Below are positions 42,912 through 52,266 of a DNA stretch of 64,000 nt, in pieces. The stretch's first letter is position 1. The number at the start of each line of letters is the position of its first letter. The notes under the pieces are model-generated. The model saw only the letters and a program-made list of their open reading frames with translations. It made no database searches and was not told where the DNA came from. A program made the position numbers and the translations under genes. The stretch comes from Anaerolineae bacterium (GTDB lineage: Bacteria; Chloroflexota; Anaerolineae; Aggregatilineales; Phototrophicaceae): assembly GCA_022826865.1 (NCBI GenBank), contig JAJDUC010000074.1:45989-109988 (forward strand). The letters run 5' to 3'.

Positions 42912-42964
42912 GCCGGGCGAGATCAAATGCAGAACCTGGCTGGACCATCGCGCCCGGAGGCTAG

Positions 42965-44293
42965 ATGAGCAAGATCATTGCGCCGCGTACACCGAGAGGA
43001 TTCCGAGATTTCCTCCCCGATACGATGCTGCGGCGCAACTACGTCACTGATAGCATTCGGGATGTATTTCATCGATTCGGCTTCGAACCGCTTGATACGC
43101 CGATTCTTGAACTGCGGGAGACGCTGTTTGGCAAGTATGGCGAGGATGCCGAGCAATTGATTTTCAGCGCGCAACATGGGCGCAGCGCCAAAGATCCGCT
43201 GGCGATGCGTTACGACTTGACGGTGCCGCTGGCGCGCGTGGTCGGGCAATACGAAAGCCGCCTGAGCCTGCCTTTCAAACGATATCACATTGCGCCGGTC
43301 TTCCGCGGGGAAAGGCCGCAGCGCGGGCGATATCGTGAATTCTGGCAATGCGACGCCGATATCGTCGGCGTCGCCGGCATCGCCGCCGATGCCGAAATCA
43401 TCATGCTGATGGCGCAGATTCTCGAGAATCTTGGCTTCCCCAAGTTCCTGATCAAAATCAATCATCGCCGTTTACTGACGGCCATCGGCGATTTCTCCGG
43501 CGTACCGGGAGAGCAATTGCCGGACTTGTATCGCAGCGTCGACAAATTCGACAAGATAGGCGCCGAAGGCGTACGGAGCGAGCTCGTTGAGCGCGGCATC
43601 GATCGGGCGGCGGTCGGCCGAATGATGGCGCTCCTGCAAGCGCAGCAGCCGGGTCTGGACAGCCTGGATCAGATTGAGGAGGCCATAGGAAGCGATGACA
43701 CGGGCTTGGCCGACTTGCGTGATTTAAGACAAATGCTGGCGGATGGCGGCATCCCGCCGGCGCGCTACGCATTCGATTTCACCATGGTGCGCGGGCTGGG
43801 ATATTACACCGGTCCCATCTTTGAGACCGTCATCTCTGAACCGCATCTGGGCAGCATCACCGGTGGGGGCCGTTACGACAACCTCATCGGCATGTTTCGC
43901 CGGCAGAGCCTGCCGACGACCGGCACTTCCTTCGGCCTGGAGCGCATTATCGATTTGATGGATGAATTGAACCTGTACCCGGACCATCTGGGCGGCACGC
44001 TCGTGCAGGCTTTGGTGACCGTTTTTGATGAAGCGACGCGCAAGGCGTCCATGAGAATCGCGGATGAACTGCGTCAGGCCGGCATCAACACCGAAATCTA
44101 TCTGGAAGGACGCAAGCTGGGCCGACAATTCGCCTACGCTGACAGAAAGGGCATCCCCTTGGTCGCCGTGGCTGGTCCGGACGAAATACAGCGCGGAGTT
44201 GTCAAACTGCGCCGCTTGCGCGATGGGCAGGAGGCCGCCGTTGAAATAGCGCGCGCGGGGGAACGCGCCCGCGCCCTGCTTGAAGATCGCTGA
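42965..44293 (+). CDS. hisS: Histidyl-tRNA synthetase
   Basis: A 442-residue class II aminoacyl-tRNA synthetase. Motif 1 and the His-specific RGFRDFLPD open the protein, motif 2 is FRGERPQRGRYREFWQCD, the histidine-A motif is VRGLGYYTGPIFE, and motif 3 is GTSFGLERI. The anticodon-binding domain occupies the last about 95 residues. GGAGG lies 5 bases before the ATG. malQ follows after 25 bp. Confidence 0.97.
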   Translation: MSKIIAPRTPRGFRDFLPDTMLRRNYVTDSIRDVFHRFGFEPLDTPILELRETLFGKYGEDAEQLIFSAQHGRSAKDPLAMRYDLTVPLARVVGQYESRLSLPFKRYHIAPVFRGERPQRGRYREFWQCDADIVGVAGIAADAEIIMLMAQILENLGFPKFLIKINHRRLLTAIGDFSGVPGEQLPDLYRSVDKFDKIGAEGVRSELVERGIDRAAVGRMMALLQAQQPGLDSLDQIEEAIGSDDTGLADLRDLRQMLADGGIPPARYAFDFTMVRGLGYYTGPIFETVISEPHLGSITGGGRYDNLIGMFRRQSLPTTGTSFGLERIIDLMDELNLYPDHLGGTLVQALVTVFDEATRKASMRIADELRQAGINTEIYLEGRKLGRQFAYADRKGIPLVAVAGPDEIQRGVVKLRRLRDGQEAAVEIARAGERARALLEDR

Positions 44294-44318
44294 TTCCGAC
44301 GGCTGCGCGAAAAAGCAA

Positions 44319-45857
44319 ATGATTTCCCTACCGCGTTCAAGCGGCGTCCTGCTCCACCCGACGTCTTTGCCCGGCAGATATGGCATAGGCGATCTGGGCG
44401 CCGGCGCCTACCGCTTTGTAGATTGGCTGGAGGCGCATGGCCAATCGATTTGGCAGGTCTTGCCCTTGGGGCCGACGAGCTACGGCGATTCGCCTTATCA
44501 AACGCTTTCGGCATTCGCTGGCAACCCGAATCTGATCAGCCTGGATTTGCTCGTCGAAGATGGTTTGCTGCGCGCGAGCGACCTGGCGGATACACCGCCT
44601 TTTCCGCGCGATCGCGTAGATTACGGCTGGATCATTCCTTTTCACCATCAGAAGCTCGTCCTCGCCTTCCGCCGCTTCCTTGAAAGCCCGGTTTCCCAAC
44701 ACAAGCGCGAATTCGAGGAATTTGTTAATGCAAGCCGATTCTGGCTGGATGACTTCGCGCTTTTCGTCGCCTTGAAGCGCCGGCACAAACTTCGTCCCTG
44801 GATCGAATGGGAGAGCGGCGCGCGCCGGCGCGAGGGCGCGGCCTTAAGCGCGGCGGCCGATGCCTTGTCTGAACAGATCAAAGGCGAGCGCTTCCGACAG
44901 TGGCTGTTTCATCGGCAATGGACGGCGCTGAAAGTCTACGCCAACAGCAAAGGCATTCGGCTCTTCGGCGATCTGCCGATATTTGTCGCCCATGACAGCG
45001 CCGATGTTTGGGCGCGCCAACAAGAATACTTCCTCGACGATGTCGGCAATCCGATCGTCGTCGCCGGCGTGCCGCCCGATTATTTCAGCCCGACCGGACA
45101 GCGCTGGGGCAACCCGCTCTATCGCTGGGGGGTGATGCGGGCGGCCGGATACAATTGGTGGATCGAGCGCATCAGCGCCTTGCTGCGGCTGGTCGATTAT
45201 GTTCGCGTTGACCATTTTCGCGGCTTCGAAGCCTACTGGGAGATACCGGCCGACGAGCCAACAGCGACAAATGGCGCCTGGGTGGAGGGCCCGGGCGCGT
45301 CGTTATTCCACGCTATCGAGCAGGCCTTGGGCGAGCTCCCAATCATCGCGGAAGACCTGGGGGTGATCACGCCGGCGGTGGAAGCGCTGCGCGACGAATT
45401 TAGCTTGCCGGGAATGAAGGTGCTGCAATTCGCCTGGAGCGACTCGGCTAACCCCTTTCTGCCCCACAATCATCCGGTTAACTGCATCGTCTATACAGGC
45501 ACGCACGACAACAACAGCACGCGCGGCTGGTGGGAAGAAGAAGTCGATGCAGCGACGCGCGGCTTCGTCACCGATTATTTGGGGCATGATATCCATGACA
45601 TCGTCTGGGCCATGGCGCGGGTTGGCATGCGTTCGGCCGGGCGCGTATTTATCATGCCGATGCAAGATGTGCTGAATCTGGGCCGGGACGCGCGTCTGAA
45701 CACACCGGGCAAAGCAGCGGGCAACTGGACTTGGCGCATCGCCGAAGCGGCCCTGGACCATCCGGGCAAAGACAACCTGCTGCATCTCACGCGGCTATAC
45801 CAGCGCCATCCCGATCAGCAGCCGGAGACGGACGGCGTGGCCGAACCCAGCGGTTGA
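44319..45857 (+). CDS. malQ: 4-alpha-glucanotransferase (amylomaltase)
   Basis: A 512-residue GH77 enzyme that transfers maltodextrin segments. It opens SSGVLLHPTSLPGRYGIGDLG and GPTSYGDSPYQTLSAFAGNP, typical of bacterial MalQ. The catalytic nucleophile is D298 (VRVDHFRGFE), the acid/base E345 (IIAEDLG) and the stabiliser D397 (GTHDNNST). ATG at 44319 gives the standard N-terminus; an in-frame start at 44280 would overlap hisS. The next gene, a GH13 amylase, makes a glycogen or maltodextrin pair with it. Confidence 0.97.
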   Translation: MISLPRSSGVLLHPTSLPGRYGIGDLGAGAYRFVDWLEAHGQSIWQVLPLGPTSYGDSPYQTLSAFAGNPNLISLDLLVEDGLLRASDLADTPPFPRDRVDYGWIIPFHHQKLVLAFRRFLESPVSQHKREFEEFVNASRFWLDDFALFVALKRRHKLRPWIEWESGARRREGAALSAAADALSEQIKGERFRQWLFHRQWTALKVYANSKGIRLFGDLPIFVAHDSADVWARQQEYFLDDVGNPIVVAGVPPDYFSPTGQRWGNPLYRWGVMRAAGYNWWIERISALLRLVDYVRVDHFRGFEAYWEIPADEPTATNGAWVEGPGASLFHAIEQALGELPIIAEDLGVITPAVEALRDEFSLPGMKVLQFAWSDSANPFLPHNHPVNCIVYTGTHDNNSTRGWWEEEVDAATRGFVTDYLGHDIHDIVWAMARVGMRSAGRVFIMPMQDVLNLGRDARLNTPGKAAGNWTWRIAEAALDHPGKDNLLHLTRLYQRHPDQQPETDGVAEPSG

Positions 45858-45891
45858 GCCGCGCGTAAACGAGCGGAATAGGCCGAACATC

Positions 45892-47763
45892 ATGCCGAAA
45901 TTGCCCAACTGGGCCGATTACATCCACCACGACAGTTCCGAACTCTTCCTGAGCGACATAGCGCCGCGCATCGGCAATGTCATCGAAGCGCGCATCCGCG
46001 CGCCGGTTGTGGCGGATCTGCGCGCCGTCTACCTGCGCAGCCGTCCCGACGGAGAATGGAAACGGATCCGGATGGAGAAATCCTCGACCGTCGGCGCTTG
46101 CGACTGGTGGACGGCCGAGCTTCCAATCACGATGCGCCACAACAATTATTGCTTCAAATTCTTGACCTCAAGCCAGTCTTTCTATTTCAATCAGCTCGGC
46201 TTAAGCCCTATCGACAGCCCCGACTGGTTCAACTTCACAGTGCTCGGCGATTATGACGCGCCGGCCTGGGTGCGAGAGCAAATCTTTTATCAGATCTTTC
46301 CCGAGCGCTTTGACAATGGCGACCCGTCAAACGACAGACAGACCGGCGAGCCGACATTGTCGGGCCGGCCGGCTTTGCAGCGCGCCTGGGGCGAATTGCC
46401 CCGGCCCTTCGCGGAATCGGGCAATGTCGAATACTTCGGCGGCGATCTGTCGGGCATCAGGCAGCGCCTGGATCATTTGACCGAGCTCGGTGTCACAGCG
46501 GTCTATCTGAATCCGATCTTCGCCGCGGAATCGAACCACTTTTATATCATCCGCGATTTTGACCAGGTGGAGGCTTGCCTGGGCGGCGGCGAGGCATTGC
46601 GCGAACTGCGCGAGGCGATGACGGCGCGCGGCTTAAAACTCATCCTTGATTTCACGCCAAATCACATTGGCTTTCACCATCCCTGGTACCTGGCGGCCAA
46701 GGCGGATCCAGCGTCGGAAAGCGCTGATTACTTCTGCCGCGATCCGGTGACGGGTGAATTTGAAACCTGGCTCGGCATTCCGGTCTTGCTCAAGCTCAAC
46801 TACCGCAGCCAGAAACTGCGCGGGCGCATCTACCGCGATGAGGACAGCCCAATCAGAAAGTGGCTGCGTCCGCCCTACAGCATTGATGGCTGGCGCCTTG
46901 ATGTCGCCAATATGACCGGCAACTTCCGGTCATCGCAGCTTGACCACGAAGTCTGGCGGGAGATGCGGGCGGCGATCAAGGCGGAAAACAGTCAAGCATA
47001 CATGATGGGCGAATACTTCCAGGATGGCAGCGCCCATCTGCAGGGCGATGAATTGGACGCCTCGATGAATTACCAGGGCTTCAATACGCCGGTAAGGCGC
47101 TGGCTGGGCCGGGGCGATTTGGGCGTCGACCAGAATGAAGCCTTTGGCGACCCCGTCCCGTTGCCGACCGAGTCCCTGGCGCTGCAATGGCGGCAGTATC
47201 TGACGGCGATTCCCTACGTTATCGCGCTGCAACAATTCAACCAGATCGGCAGTCACGATACCAGTCGCGCGCTGCGGGTGACCAGTGGCGATCGCGCCAT
47301 GCTGAAAGCCGGCACGGCGCTCCTGATGGGATTTCCAGGCGCGCCATGCATCTACTACGCCGACGAGATCGGCATGGATGGCGGACCGGACCCGGACAAT
47401 CGCCGCTGCATGCCCTGGGAGCGGAGCCAGTGGGATCATGATCTTTTCAGGTATCATCAACGCCTGATCGCCATTCGCCGCGGATCGCATGCGCTTCAGC
47501 AAGGCGGTTTCCAGCTTCTGCACGCTGCGGGCGATCTGATCGTCTTCCAGCGACAATCCAGGCAGGAGCAAATGATCGTGGCGGTCTGGCGCGGCGACGA
47601 TGACATGCCGCCGGTCGAGCTGGATGCGGTCAAAGCGGACATTCCCGACGGCAGCCGGCTGAGGGACCTCCTGACGGGGGACGAATACCACGTTGAAAAG
47701 GGCGCGTTGGCCTTGGCCGGGCTGGCGCATGGGGGGGCGCTTTTCCTGCGGGTCGACGCCTAG
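45892..47763 (+). CDS. GH13 alpha-amylase family enzyme (neopullulanase/cyclomaltodextrinase-like)
   Basis: A 623-residue glycosidase. An N-terminal beta-sandwich (about 1-125) of the CBM34 type found in neopullulanases is followed by the TIM barrel with region I DFTPNH, region II GWRLDVAN (nucleophile D337), region III GEYFQ (acid E374) and region IV GSHDTSR (D456), then a C-terminal beta domain. No signal peptide is visible, so it should act inside the cell on maltodextrins or glycogen, together with MalQ 34 bp upstream. Confidence 0.93.
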   Translation: MPKLPNWADYIHHDSSELFLSDIAPRIGNVIEARIRAPVVADLRAVYLRSRPDGEWKRIRMEKSSTVGACDWWTAELPITMRHNNYCFKFLTSSQSFYFNQLGLSPIDSPDWFNFTVLGDYDAPAWVREQIFYQIFPERFDNGDPSNDRQTGEPTLSGRPALQRAWGELPRPFAESGNVEYFGGDLSGIRQRLDHLTELGVTAVYLNPIFAAESNHFYIIRDFDQVEACLGGGEALRELREAMTARGLKLILDFTPNHIGFHHPWYLAAKADPASESADYFCRDPVTGEFETWLGIPVLLKLNYRSQKLRGRIYRDEDSPIRKWLRPPYSIDGWRLDVANMTGNFRSSQLDHEVWREMRAAIKAENSQAYMMGEYFQDGSAHLQGDELDASMNYQGFNTPVRRWLGRGDLGVDQNEAFGDPVPLPTESLALQWRQYLTAIPYVIALQQFNQIGSHDTSRALRVTSGDRAMLKAGTALLMGFPGAPCIYYADEIGMDGGPDPDNRRCMPWERSQWDHDLFRYHQRLIAIRRGSHALQQGGFQLLHAAGDLIVFQRQSRQEQMIVAVWRGDDDMPPVELDAVKADIPDGSRLRDLLTGDEYHVEKGALALAGLAHGGALFLRVDA

Positions 47764-47833
47764 ACGCGGGCGCAATGTTAAAATACGGCCAGGGGCGCGG
47801 CGGCCCCAGCCGCCCGAGCGATGGGAGCCAAGC

Positions 47834-48373
47834 ATGGATCAAGTCAGTGTATTCTTCGAGGAATGGCTGCGCAGCCTGCGCGAGCAGTACAAATACGTCG
47901 TGCGCAAGAAGGACGCGATCACGCTGCCGACCTTGACAGCAGTCATGCGCGAAGCCGGTTTTAGCGAAGCGGAACTGACGCAACTGCGGCTTGAAGCGAC
48001 TATGCATGTCGATGACGTCGGCGGGGACTACGTCGCCGATATGAAGGTGTTAGACCCGGGACGGGGCCATCCGGCCGAATGCCTCTGCCCCGATTGCGTG
48101 CCGATCGACGAAAGTCAATTTGACGCGGAAGGTCAGCCCATCGCCCCGGAGGCTGAGCCGAGCCCTGAGGAAAGCGGCCGCGCGATACGAGTCGCGCCCA
48201 TTCCCAGCTCCGAAGCCGCTGACGATGCCGATCCGCTGACATTTGAGGACAGCGCGACGGCGGATATGGATGACGCTGCCGAAGCTGTGAGCGCGGCGCT
48301 GGCAGCCGCCCAAGACGAAGATAACGGGCCCGAGGATGATCCCGATGCGCCTCTGCAGATGGATCTGTTTTAA
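47834..48373 (+). CDS. Acidic protein of unknown function ending in a sliding-clamp-like motif
   Basis: A 179-residue protein with no recognised domain. Residues 1-60 are ordered (FFEEWLRSLREQYKYVVRKK, ITLPTLTAVMREAGFSEAEL). A small Cys cluster follows (HPAECLCPDC), then a long acidic, probably disordered tail rich in Asp, Glu and Ala. The last five residues are QMDLF, matching the QL(S/D)LF pattern by which many repair and replication proteins bind the beta clamp. ATG at 47834 was chosen; a TAAAAT box lies at 47779. tadA begins 2 bp after the stop. Function is unknown. Confidence 0.75.
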   Translation: MDQVSVFFEEWLRSLREQYKYVVRKKDAITLPTLTAVMREAGFSEAELTQLRLEATMHVDDVGGDYVADMKVLDPGRGHPAECLCPDCVPIDESQFDAEGQPIAPEAEPSPEESGRAIRVAPIPSSEAADDADPLTFEDSATADMDDAAEAVSAALAAAQDEDNGPEDDPDAPLQMDLF

Positions 48374-48375
48374 CA

Positions 48376-48849
48376 ATGGCGAGGCGGGATGATGATCGCA
48401 GGTGGATGCGAATCGCGCTCCATCAGGCGGAGCGGGCGCTGGAGACCGGTGACGTTCCCATCGGCGCGATTGCCGTTCGCCGGGGCGAGATCATCGGGCG
48501 CGGCTGCAACCGGCGCGAAGCCGATAATGATCCCACCGCGCATGCCGAGATGATCGCTATACGTCAGGCGGCGGCCGCCCTGGGCATGTGGCGGCTGGAG
48601 GATGTGACGCTTTACTGCACACTCGAGCCATGCGCCATGTGCGCCGGCGCTATGGTGCTGGCGCGCCTGCCGCGCCTGGTCTACGGCGCGCGCGACCCTA
48701 AAGCGGGCGCCGCAGGCAGCATCACTGATCTGACACGGCATCATCGGCTCAACCATCATGTGCGCGTGGAAGACGGCCTCTACGCCAAAGAAGCGGCGGA
48801 ATTGCTCCGCGCCTTTTTTCAGAAGCTGCGGGCGGAAGGCCAAAAGTAG
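48376..48849 (+). CDS. tadA: tRNA-specific adenosine deaminase
   Basis: A 157-residue zinc deaminase that converts A34 to inosine in tRNA-Arg(ACG). The zinc and proton-shuttle residues are H56-A-E58 and P-C86-A-M-C89, and GARDPKAGAAGSI with HHVRVEDGLYAKEAAELL is TadA-like. It begins 2 bp after the acidic protein, so the two are translated together. A tRNA-Ser gene follows about 70 bp later. Confidence 0.94.
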   Translation: MARRDDDRRWMRIALHQAERALETGDVPIGAIAVRRGEIIGRGCNRREADNDPTAHAEMIAIRQAAAALGMWRLEDVTLYCTLEPCAMCAGAMVLARLPRLVYGARDPKAGAAGSITDLTRHHRLNHHVRVEDGLYAKEAAELLRAFFQKLRAEGQK

Positions 48850-48901
48850 GCCAAGCGCCATGCCCTGGGCAAGCCGGTGTTCTTTTATCGCAGAGGCTGT
48901 G

Positions 48902-48907
48902 TATACT
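48902..48907 (+). promoter_or_regulatory. Promoter -10 (TATACT) for tRNA-Ser
   Basis: TATACT lies 14 bases before the tRNA; the -35 position (GTTCTT) is poor. Confidence 0.35.
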
Positions 48908-48920
48908 TCTTGTTTGCTTG

Positions 48921-49008
<88 letters not shown>

Positions 49009-49035
49009 TCCTCGCGTTAAAGGCGGGATCCTGGC

Positions 49036-49063
49036 GGGCGAGCTCGCAAATCCCGGCTCGCCC
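49036..49063 (+). terminator. Hairpin after tRNA-Ser
   Basis: GGGCGAGC (49036-49043) and GCTCGCCC (49056-49063) form a perfect 8-bp stem between tRNA-Ser and a convergent gene. There is no T-run, so intrinsic termination is uncertain. Confidence 0.4.
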
Positions 49064-49081
49064 GTCGCTTAAAGCCGCAGG

Positions 49082-50116
49082 TCAGTTGCCCATCTGCATC
49101 ATCATCGCCAGCGGGAAGACAAAGGCGTCTTCCGGAATCTCGACCTCAACCGGTACATTGAAGTCGGACATTTCAATCGTCATGCCGAACTCAACCGACA
49201 TGCTGCTGCCCGGCTTGTTAAAGTATTCGCCGGCGATTTCCATGTCTAAGAAGACCACCAAACCATAAGTGTAGTGATCGTCCAGGCCAATGAATTGCCG
49301 AGTGGAAAACTCGTCAACCGTCATGTGTTGAATCAAGTCCATGCCCGCTTGCGGATCTTCTCCCCCTGGAAGAGCGGCGACAAGGTCCGCGAACGTGACC
49401 GTGGACAAGAGCTCTTCCAGATCGACCGTCGTTTCGAAGACTGCCACGGCGATGCCGTTAATCTCATTGTCGCGCAGACGAGTAATCGTGGTCGCCGCCG
49501 CTTCCGCGGCTTCCAACTCGGCTGATCTGGCCTGTGCGGCATCCAATTCGTCGACCGTGACAAATTCGGACAAGAGGTCTTCAAGGCCGGAGGTCATATT
49601 GACGCCGAACCACTCCATGCCGCCCATTTCTTGCCCGGACAGTTCTTCCATCGCGCCGGCGCCAATCAAGACGACGCCCTCTTTCATGCGCAGTTGCAAT
49701 TCCAGTTCGAAGTCTTCATCTTCCGCGACGCCGGTGAGGTCAAGCCAGATCTCGCCAGTCAAGGCGGTCAGCAGCGTTTCCAGAAGCGCGGTGGTATCAG
49801 CAGCGTTCATGTCTTCGCTGAGGGCTTGGATTTCCCGCGAGGATTCCTCATCCATGGAAAGGACGCCACCGGCCTCGCCGGCCATCTGTAGAGTGTCATC
49901 AACCCCTACGCCGCTCACATCCAGAGCCATGTCCATCAGGAATGCCAGCGAAAACACATTGTCCATTACGGCTATGTTTTCCAGGATGATTTCGCAATCA
50001 GCGTCGGATAGATCTCCGCAATACTTGGAGTTGTCAGTCGATTCGGCATGCGCCAGGCTTAGCGGCAGCAGCAAAATGACAAGAACCAGCAGCGTAAACT
50101 GTTTTCTGACCATCAT
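49082..50116 (-). CDS. Secreted protein of unknown function
   Basis: A 344-residue exported protein. A signal peptide (FTLLVLVILLLPLSLAHA, cleavage near residue 24) is followed by a conserved-looking mature start KYCGDLSDADCEIILEN, in which two Cys could form a disulfide. The rest is acidic, with alternating beta segments (ELELQLRMKEGVVLI, YGLVVFLDMEIAGEYF) and Met-rich stretches. No catalytic motif or known domain was recognised. It is transcribed alone, convergent with tRNA-Ser and divergent from the LOG gene. Confidence 0.78.
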   Translation of the reverse strand: MMVRKQFTLLVLVILLLPLSLAHAESTDNSKYCGDLSDADCEIILENIAVMDNVFSLAFLMDMALDVSGVGVDDTLQMAGEAGGVLSMDEESSREIQALSEDMNAADTTALLETLLTALTGEIWLDLTGVAEDEDFELELQLRMKEGVVLIGAGAMEELSGQEMGGMEWFGVNMTSGLEDLLSEFVTVDELDAAQARSAELEAAEAAATTITRLRDNEINGIAVAVFETTVDLEELLSTVTFADLVAALPGGEDPQAGMDLIQHMTVDEFSTRQFIGLDDHYTYGLVVFLDMEIAGEYFNKPGSSMSVEFGMTIEMSDFNVPVEVEIPEDAFVFPLAMMMQMGN

Positions 50117-50246
50117 GTCTCCTCTTGATTCCTTTGTCCTGACGCTAGTATAACGCAGAAGGTATGGGATAAGTTTCCCCGGACTTTAGGGGTGCGCGCC
50201 CGATGCCCGCCGCGCCACATGGGTCGGCCCCGCGCAGGCCTGCGCA

Positions 50247-50275
50247 TTACCGATGATCAATGGCTCTGCTATACT
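50247..50275 (+). promoter_or_regulatory. Promoter for the LOG-family gene
   Basis: TTACCG (50247-50252) and TATACT (50270-50275) with a 17-base spacer, 36 bases before the ATG. Confidence 0.45.
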
Positions 50276-50311
50276 CGTCTCGAATCGATTGGCTTACCTG
50301 GGTTGACCTTT

Positions 50312-50836
50312 ATGCCGACAATCACAATCTATGGCAGTTCACAAGCTGGCCCGGACGACGCCGCTTATCAAGCGGCAGAACGCATCGCATGTGGGCTGGC
50401 GCAGAAGGGCTACACCGTAATGAGCGGCGGCTACCTAGGCGTCATGGAAGCGGTGAGCAAGGGCGCTCGAGCCGGCGGCGGCCATGTCATCGGTGTGACG
50501 ACTGACCAGATCGGCGATCCGTTCAAGCTCAAACCGAATGCCTATCTCGATGAAGTGGTCAATTTCGCCGACCTGCGCGACCGCCTGCTGTATATGGTGG
50601 AGAATGCCGACGGCTACCTGGCGATGCCGGGCGGAATCGGCACATTGCATGAAATCGCCGAAACCTGGGAATTGATGCGAATTGGCGGCATCCCGCGACG
50701 GCCATTTGTCTGCTACGGTACGTTTTGGACGGATGTCATCGGGCGTCTTCAAAACAGCGCGTATTTTGGCGACGGCTATCAGGGCATGATAGCGTTAGCC
50801 CAGAGCCCGGAAGAGGCGCTGAAGACCTTCGCTTGA
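50312..50836 (+). CDS. LOG-family protein (cytokinin riboside 5'-monophosphate phosphoribohydrolase-like)
   Basis: A 174-residue Rossmann-fold protein. It opens ITIYGSSQAGPDD, then MSGGYLGVMEAVSKGA, and has the family signature PGGIGTLHEIAE. LOG proteins hydrolyse nucleoside 5'-monophosphates to free base and ribose 5-phosphate. The ATG at 50312, downstream of a good promoter, gives the standard N-terminus; in-frame codons upstream belong to no recognisable protein. The next gene is 176 bp away. Confidence 0.88.
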   Translation: MPTITIYGSSQAGPDDAAYQAAERIACGLAQKGYTVMSGGYLGVMEAVSKGARAGGGHVIGVTTDQIGDPFKLKPNAYLDEVVNFADLRDRLLYMVENADGYLAMPGGIGTLHEIAETWELMRIGGIPRRPFVCYGTFWTDVIGRLQNSAYFGDGYQGMIALAQSPEEALKTFA

Positions 50837-51012
50837 GCCAAGTCAAACGGGATCGCGGCTGCGCGCGGGCCTTTGCCTTTGTGACCGGCTCAGGGCGCTA
50901 TCCCGCGCTGAGACTTGACGGGAGCGGGAACAAGCGGACTTTCCTCGCCAGGCTGATCGGCTACAATAGTCAGTGAAGCCGCGATGAAGCGCGATGAAGA
51001 ACGGGGAGTTTG

Positions 51013-52266
51013 ATGGCTGCCATGCGCCGGCCTTTGACGATCATGCTGGTTTTTTTCTTTACCGCCCTGAGTCTAACAGCCCAGGAGGATGCGTCCGCCG
51101 CCGTTGCGGCCGACATTCCGGCCTTAAGGGTTTGGTTGCCGGCGCCGCTGATTTCGGACGAATCGGCCGCGGCGTTTCAATTTCTAAGCGAACACACCGC
51201 CAACTTTTCCCAGGATAATGGCATCGCTGTCGATTATCGCATCAAGGACATCGGCGCGCCGGGCGGCATCATCGCCACGATCCGCGCCGGCAAAGATGTC
51301 GCGCCGGGCGCCCTGCCGGATGTCACATTGATCCGACGCCGCGATTTCACGCAGACGCAATCAAGCCGATACTTTCAGTCGCTGGAAACGCTGTTCTCTT
51401 CGTCCTTGATTAACGATCTCGGCGATGGGCTGGAGTTCGGCCAGATTCCGCTCGAAGGCGACATCGCTCTTTACGGCTTGCCCTATTTCTTTGACTTGCT
51501 GCTCACGGTGTATTCGCGGGCACTGGCCGATTTCGGCGCGCATTTGAGATTTGAGGATTTGCTGGCCAGCGGCGCCGACTTCAGCTTTCCGGCTGCGCGC
51601 GCCAATGGCTTGAGCCAGACCTTTTACCTGCAGTATCTTTCGGCCGGAGGCCTGGCAGATAGCGGCGGCGTCATGACTGTAAACGTAGACGCGCTGCAAA
51701 CGGTGCTGCAGTTCTACCAGGACCTTGCGCAAGCCGGTCTGGTCTCGCCCGATGTTATTACCTTTCAAACGCCGGACGCTTATGTGGACGAATTCATCAA
51801 TCGTGGCGAGGCGCCGCGAGCGGCGGTTTTTGCGCTGAGCAACTACCTGGCGCTCTTGAATGAAGGGAATGGCGATTTCCAAGCCGCCGGCGTTCCAACA
51901 GCCAGCGGAGTCAGCAGCACCATTCGCGACGGCTGGCTCTGGGTGATTGTTACGCCGGATTCCAGCCGCAAGGCATTGGCGGCGCGCTTCCTGGAATGGA
52001 TGATGGAGCCGGCCTTCCATGCGGAATTCGCCGCGTCGCTCTTCCATTTGCCCTCACAACCGGCAGTCCTCGAGGCGAGTTTGCCGGCCGCGGTCGACAG
52101 CCAATTCATCCGGGACTTGCTGGCCAAGGCCACGCGGCCACTGCCGGAAGGTGAAGGCGGTACGGCGCCCAGACTGATGCAGGAAGCGCTCGCGGATGTC
52201 TTGCATGGCGATTCCAGCGCCGCGGACGCGGCCAAACGCGTGGTCAGCCAGTACGCTGAGCGCTAG
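51013..52266 (+). CDS. Extracellular solute-binding protein (ABC-type, family 1-like)
   Basis: A 417-residue exported protein. The signal peptide is MRRPLTIMLVFFFTALSLTAQ. The mature part has the layout of sugar-type solute-binding proteins: ALRVWLP at the first strand, GALPDVTLIRRRDF, PYFFDLLLTVYSRALADFGAH, and the C-terminal WLWVIVTPDSSRKALAARFLEWMM typical of the family. No lipobox Cys is evident and no permease or ATPase gene is adjacent, so it is an orphan. ATG at 51013 is preferred over the overlapping TTG one codon upstream. A TACAAT box lies at 50962-50967. Confidence 0.78.
   Translation: MAAMRRPLTIMLVFFFTALSLTAQEDASAAVAADIPALRVWLPAPLISDESAAAFQFLSEHTANFSQDNGIAVDYRIKDIGAPGGIIATIRAGKDVAPGALPDVTLIRRRDFTQTQSSRYFQSLETLFSSSLINDLGDGLEFGQIPLEGDIALYGLPYFFDLLLTVYSRALADFGAHLRFEDLLASGADFSFPAARANGLSQTFYLQYLSAGGLADSGGVMTVNVDALQTVLQFYQDLAQAGLVSPDVITFQTPDAYVDEFINRGEAPRAAVFALSNYLALLNEGNGDFQAAGVPTASGVSSTIRDGWLWVIVTPDSSRKALAARFLEWMMEPAFHAEFAASLFHLPSQPAVLEASLPAAVDSQFIRDLLAKATRPLPEGEGGTAPRLMQEALADVLHGDSSAADAAKRVVSQYAER

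Noticed and set aside
46930..47835. 301-residue open frame antisense to the GH13 amylase
   Set aside because: It is a shadow of the amylase codons, with no recognisable motif or start signal.
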